Source of the DNA: Comamonadaceae bacterium
Lineage (GTDB): Bacteria; Pseudomonadota; Gammaproteobacteria; Burkholderiales; Burkholderiaceae
Length of the DNA stretch: 6,476 nt
Direction of reading: 5' to 3'
Assembly (NCBI GenBank): GCA_947377705.1
Contig: CANCGU010000154.1
Location: 1-6,476, forward strand
Part shown: piece after piece, positions 5,924-6,476 of the stretch
Layout of the letters: every line of letters begins with the position of its first letter
Position numbering within the stretch: position 1 is the first letter of the stretch
Made by a program: the position numbers and the translations under genes
The notes under the pieces: model-generated
Told to the model about the DNA's origin: nothing
Databases searched by the model: none
Seen by the model: the letters and a program-made list of their open reading frames with translations, nothing else

Positions 5924-6409
5924 ATGATCAAAAGTCAAAAAGACTTTTTCTCCGGCCTGATGTTCACATTGGTCGGCGGTGGTTTCGCTTGGGGCGCAAC
6001 CAATTACACGATTGGTACGGGTGCTCGCATGGGCCCTGGCTACTTCCCCATGCTGCTGGGCATCTTCTTGGCCGTGCTAGGTGCCTTCATCACGTTTTAT
6101 TCGTTGGTCGAGCACACTGAAGATGGCGAGCCTGTCGGCAAGTTTGCTTGGAAACCTATCGTCTTCGTGTTGGGTGCCAACGTGGTGTTCGGTATCTTGT
6201 TGGCTGGCTTGCCCAGCCTTGGTATCCCAGCCATGGGCTTGATCGCGGCGATCTATGCCTTGGTCATCATTGCCAGCAAAGCCGGTGATTCGTTTGTCTT
6301 GAGAGACGTGCTCATCTTGGCCACCATCTTGTCAGTTGGTAGCTACTTGGCCTTCATCGTGCTGCTGAAATTGCAGATGCCCGTGTGGCCCACCTTCATC
6401 ACTGGTTGA
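5924..6409 (+). CDS. tctB: TctB, small membrane subunit of a tripartite tricarboxylate transporter
   Basis: TctB is the small integral-membrane partner of the large TctA permease in secondary transporters that use a periplasmic TctC-type binding protein. The 161-residue protein is of normal family length. The diagnostic segment GTGARMGPGYFPMLLG (31-46), which includes the PGYFP motif, follows a first membrane helix (about 8-27). Further hydrophobic stretches at about 41-62, 78-117 and 127-150 give the usual four to five membrane passes, with a charged loop (EHTEDGEP, 63-70) between. The start is fixed by AGGAG five bases upstream. tctA begins 17 bp after the stop, so the two form an operon. 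The substrate (citrate, another carboxylate or something else) cannot be read from TctB. No tctC lies between the preceding terminator and tctB, so the binding protein must be encoded downstream or elsewhere. Confidence 0.93.
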   Translation: MIKSQKDFFSGLMFTLVGGGFAWGATNYTIGTGARMGPGYFPMLLGIFLAVLGAFITFYSLVEHTEDGEPVGKFAWKPIVFVLGANVVFGILLAGLPSLGIPAMGLIAAIYALVIIASKAGDSFVLRDVLILATILSVGSYLAFIVLLKLQMPVWPTFITG

Positions 6410-6426
6410 GCCGGGAGAAATAAAAA

Positions 6427-6476
6427 ATGGATTTGATTGCAAACCTCTCATTGGGTTTTGGTGTGGCGTTCACGCC
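6427..6476 (+). CDS. tctA: TctA, large permease subunit of a tripartite tricarboxylate transporter (5' end only)
   Basis: Sixteen complete codons are visible, reading MDLIANLSLGFGVAFT, plus two bases consistent with proline. This matches the usual TctA N-terminus (M-D-L-x-x-N-L-x-x-G-F-x-V-A), which leads into the first membrane helix. GGGAG (6413-6417) lies nine bases before the ATG and is a reasonable ribosome site. The position directly behind tctB is the standard gene order and is much of the evidence. The rest of the roughly 500-residue protein, including its conserved glycine-rich loop, is outside the window. Confidence 0.85.
   Translation, partial: MDLIANLSLGFGVAFT

Noticed and set aside
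1..6476. A novel defence, mobile or phage system in the window
   Set aside because: Every long frame with coding character belongs to a known housekeeping or transport family, there are no long repeats, and composition is even throughout.

Overview
The window is an ordinary, densely packed chromosomal stretch of a betaproteobacterium. The protein sequences look most like Burkholderiales, probably Comamonadaceae. Supporting points are the single LolC/E-type permease next to lolD, the RpfE-family gene beside recJ, the tripartite tricarboxylate transporter genes (a family much expanded in that group), and uniform GC-rich codon use. This placement comes from protein resemblance alone. I see no tRNA or rRNA genes, insertion sequences, CRISPR arrays, phage genes or base-composition islands.

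Layout from left to right: (1) the 3' end of an NhaR-like LysR-family regulator on the + strand, ending at 219. (2) A minus-strand pair, lolC/E (911-2182) then lolD (216-902), encoding the inner-membrane ABC machine that releases lipoproteins for transport to the outer membrane. lolD and nhaR converge so tightly that their stop codons share the bases TTAA. (3) A 72-bp divergent spacer (2183-2254) holding a -10-like hexamer and two short inverted repeats. (4) A + strand cluster of an rpfE-family gene of unknown function (2255-3313), recJ single-strand exonuclease (3318-5027) and a spermidine-synthase-fold protein (5045-5806), closed by a clear intrinsic terminator (5808-5830). (5) A new + strand unit: tctB (5924-6409), with a good ribosome binding site, and the first 17 codons of tctA (the last incomplete), cut by the window end.

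The genes fall into separate jobs: envelope biogenesis (LolCD), DNA repair and recombination (RecJ) with two co-transcribed passengers of uncertain role (RpfE-like and SpeE-like), and solute uptake (TctBA). No previously undescribed multi-gene system is evident. The items most worth a second look are the small ones: the stop codons inside a terminator-like loop, the probably near-leaderless start of lolC, the lone LolC/E permease that may act as a homodimer, the uncharacterised rpfE-recJ pairing, the compact spermidine-synthase-like protein with an A9 tract at its start, and a tct operon that begins with tctB without a tctC in front of it.
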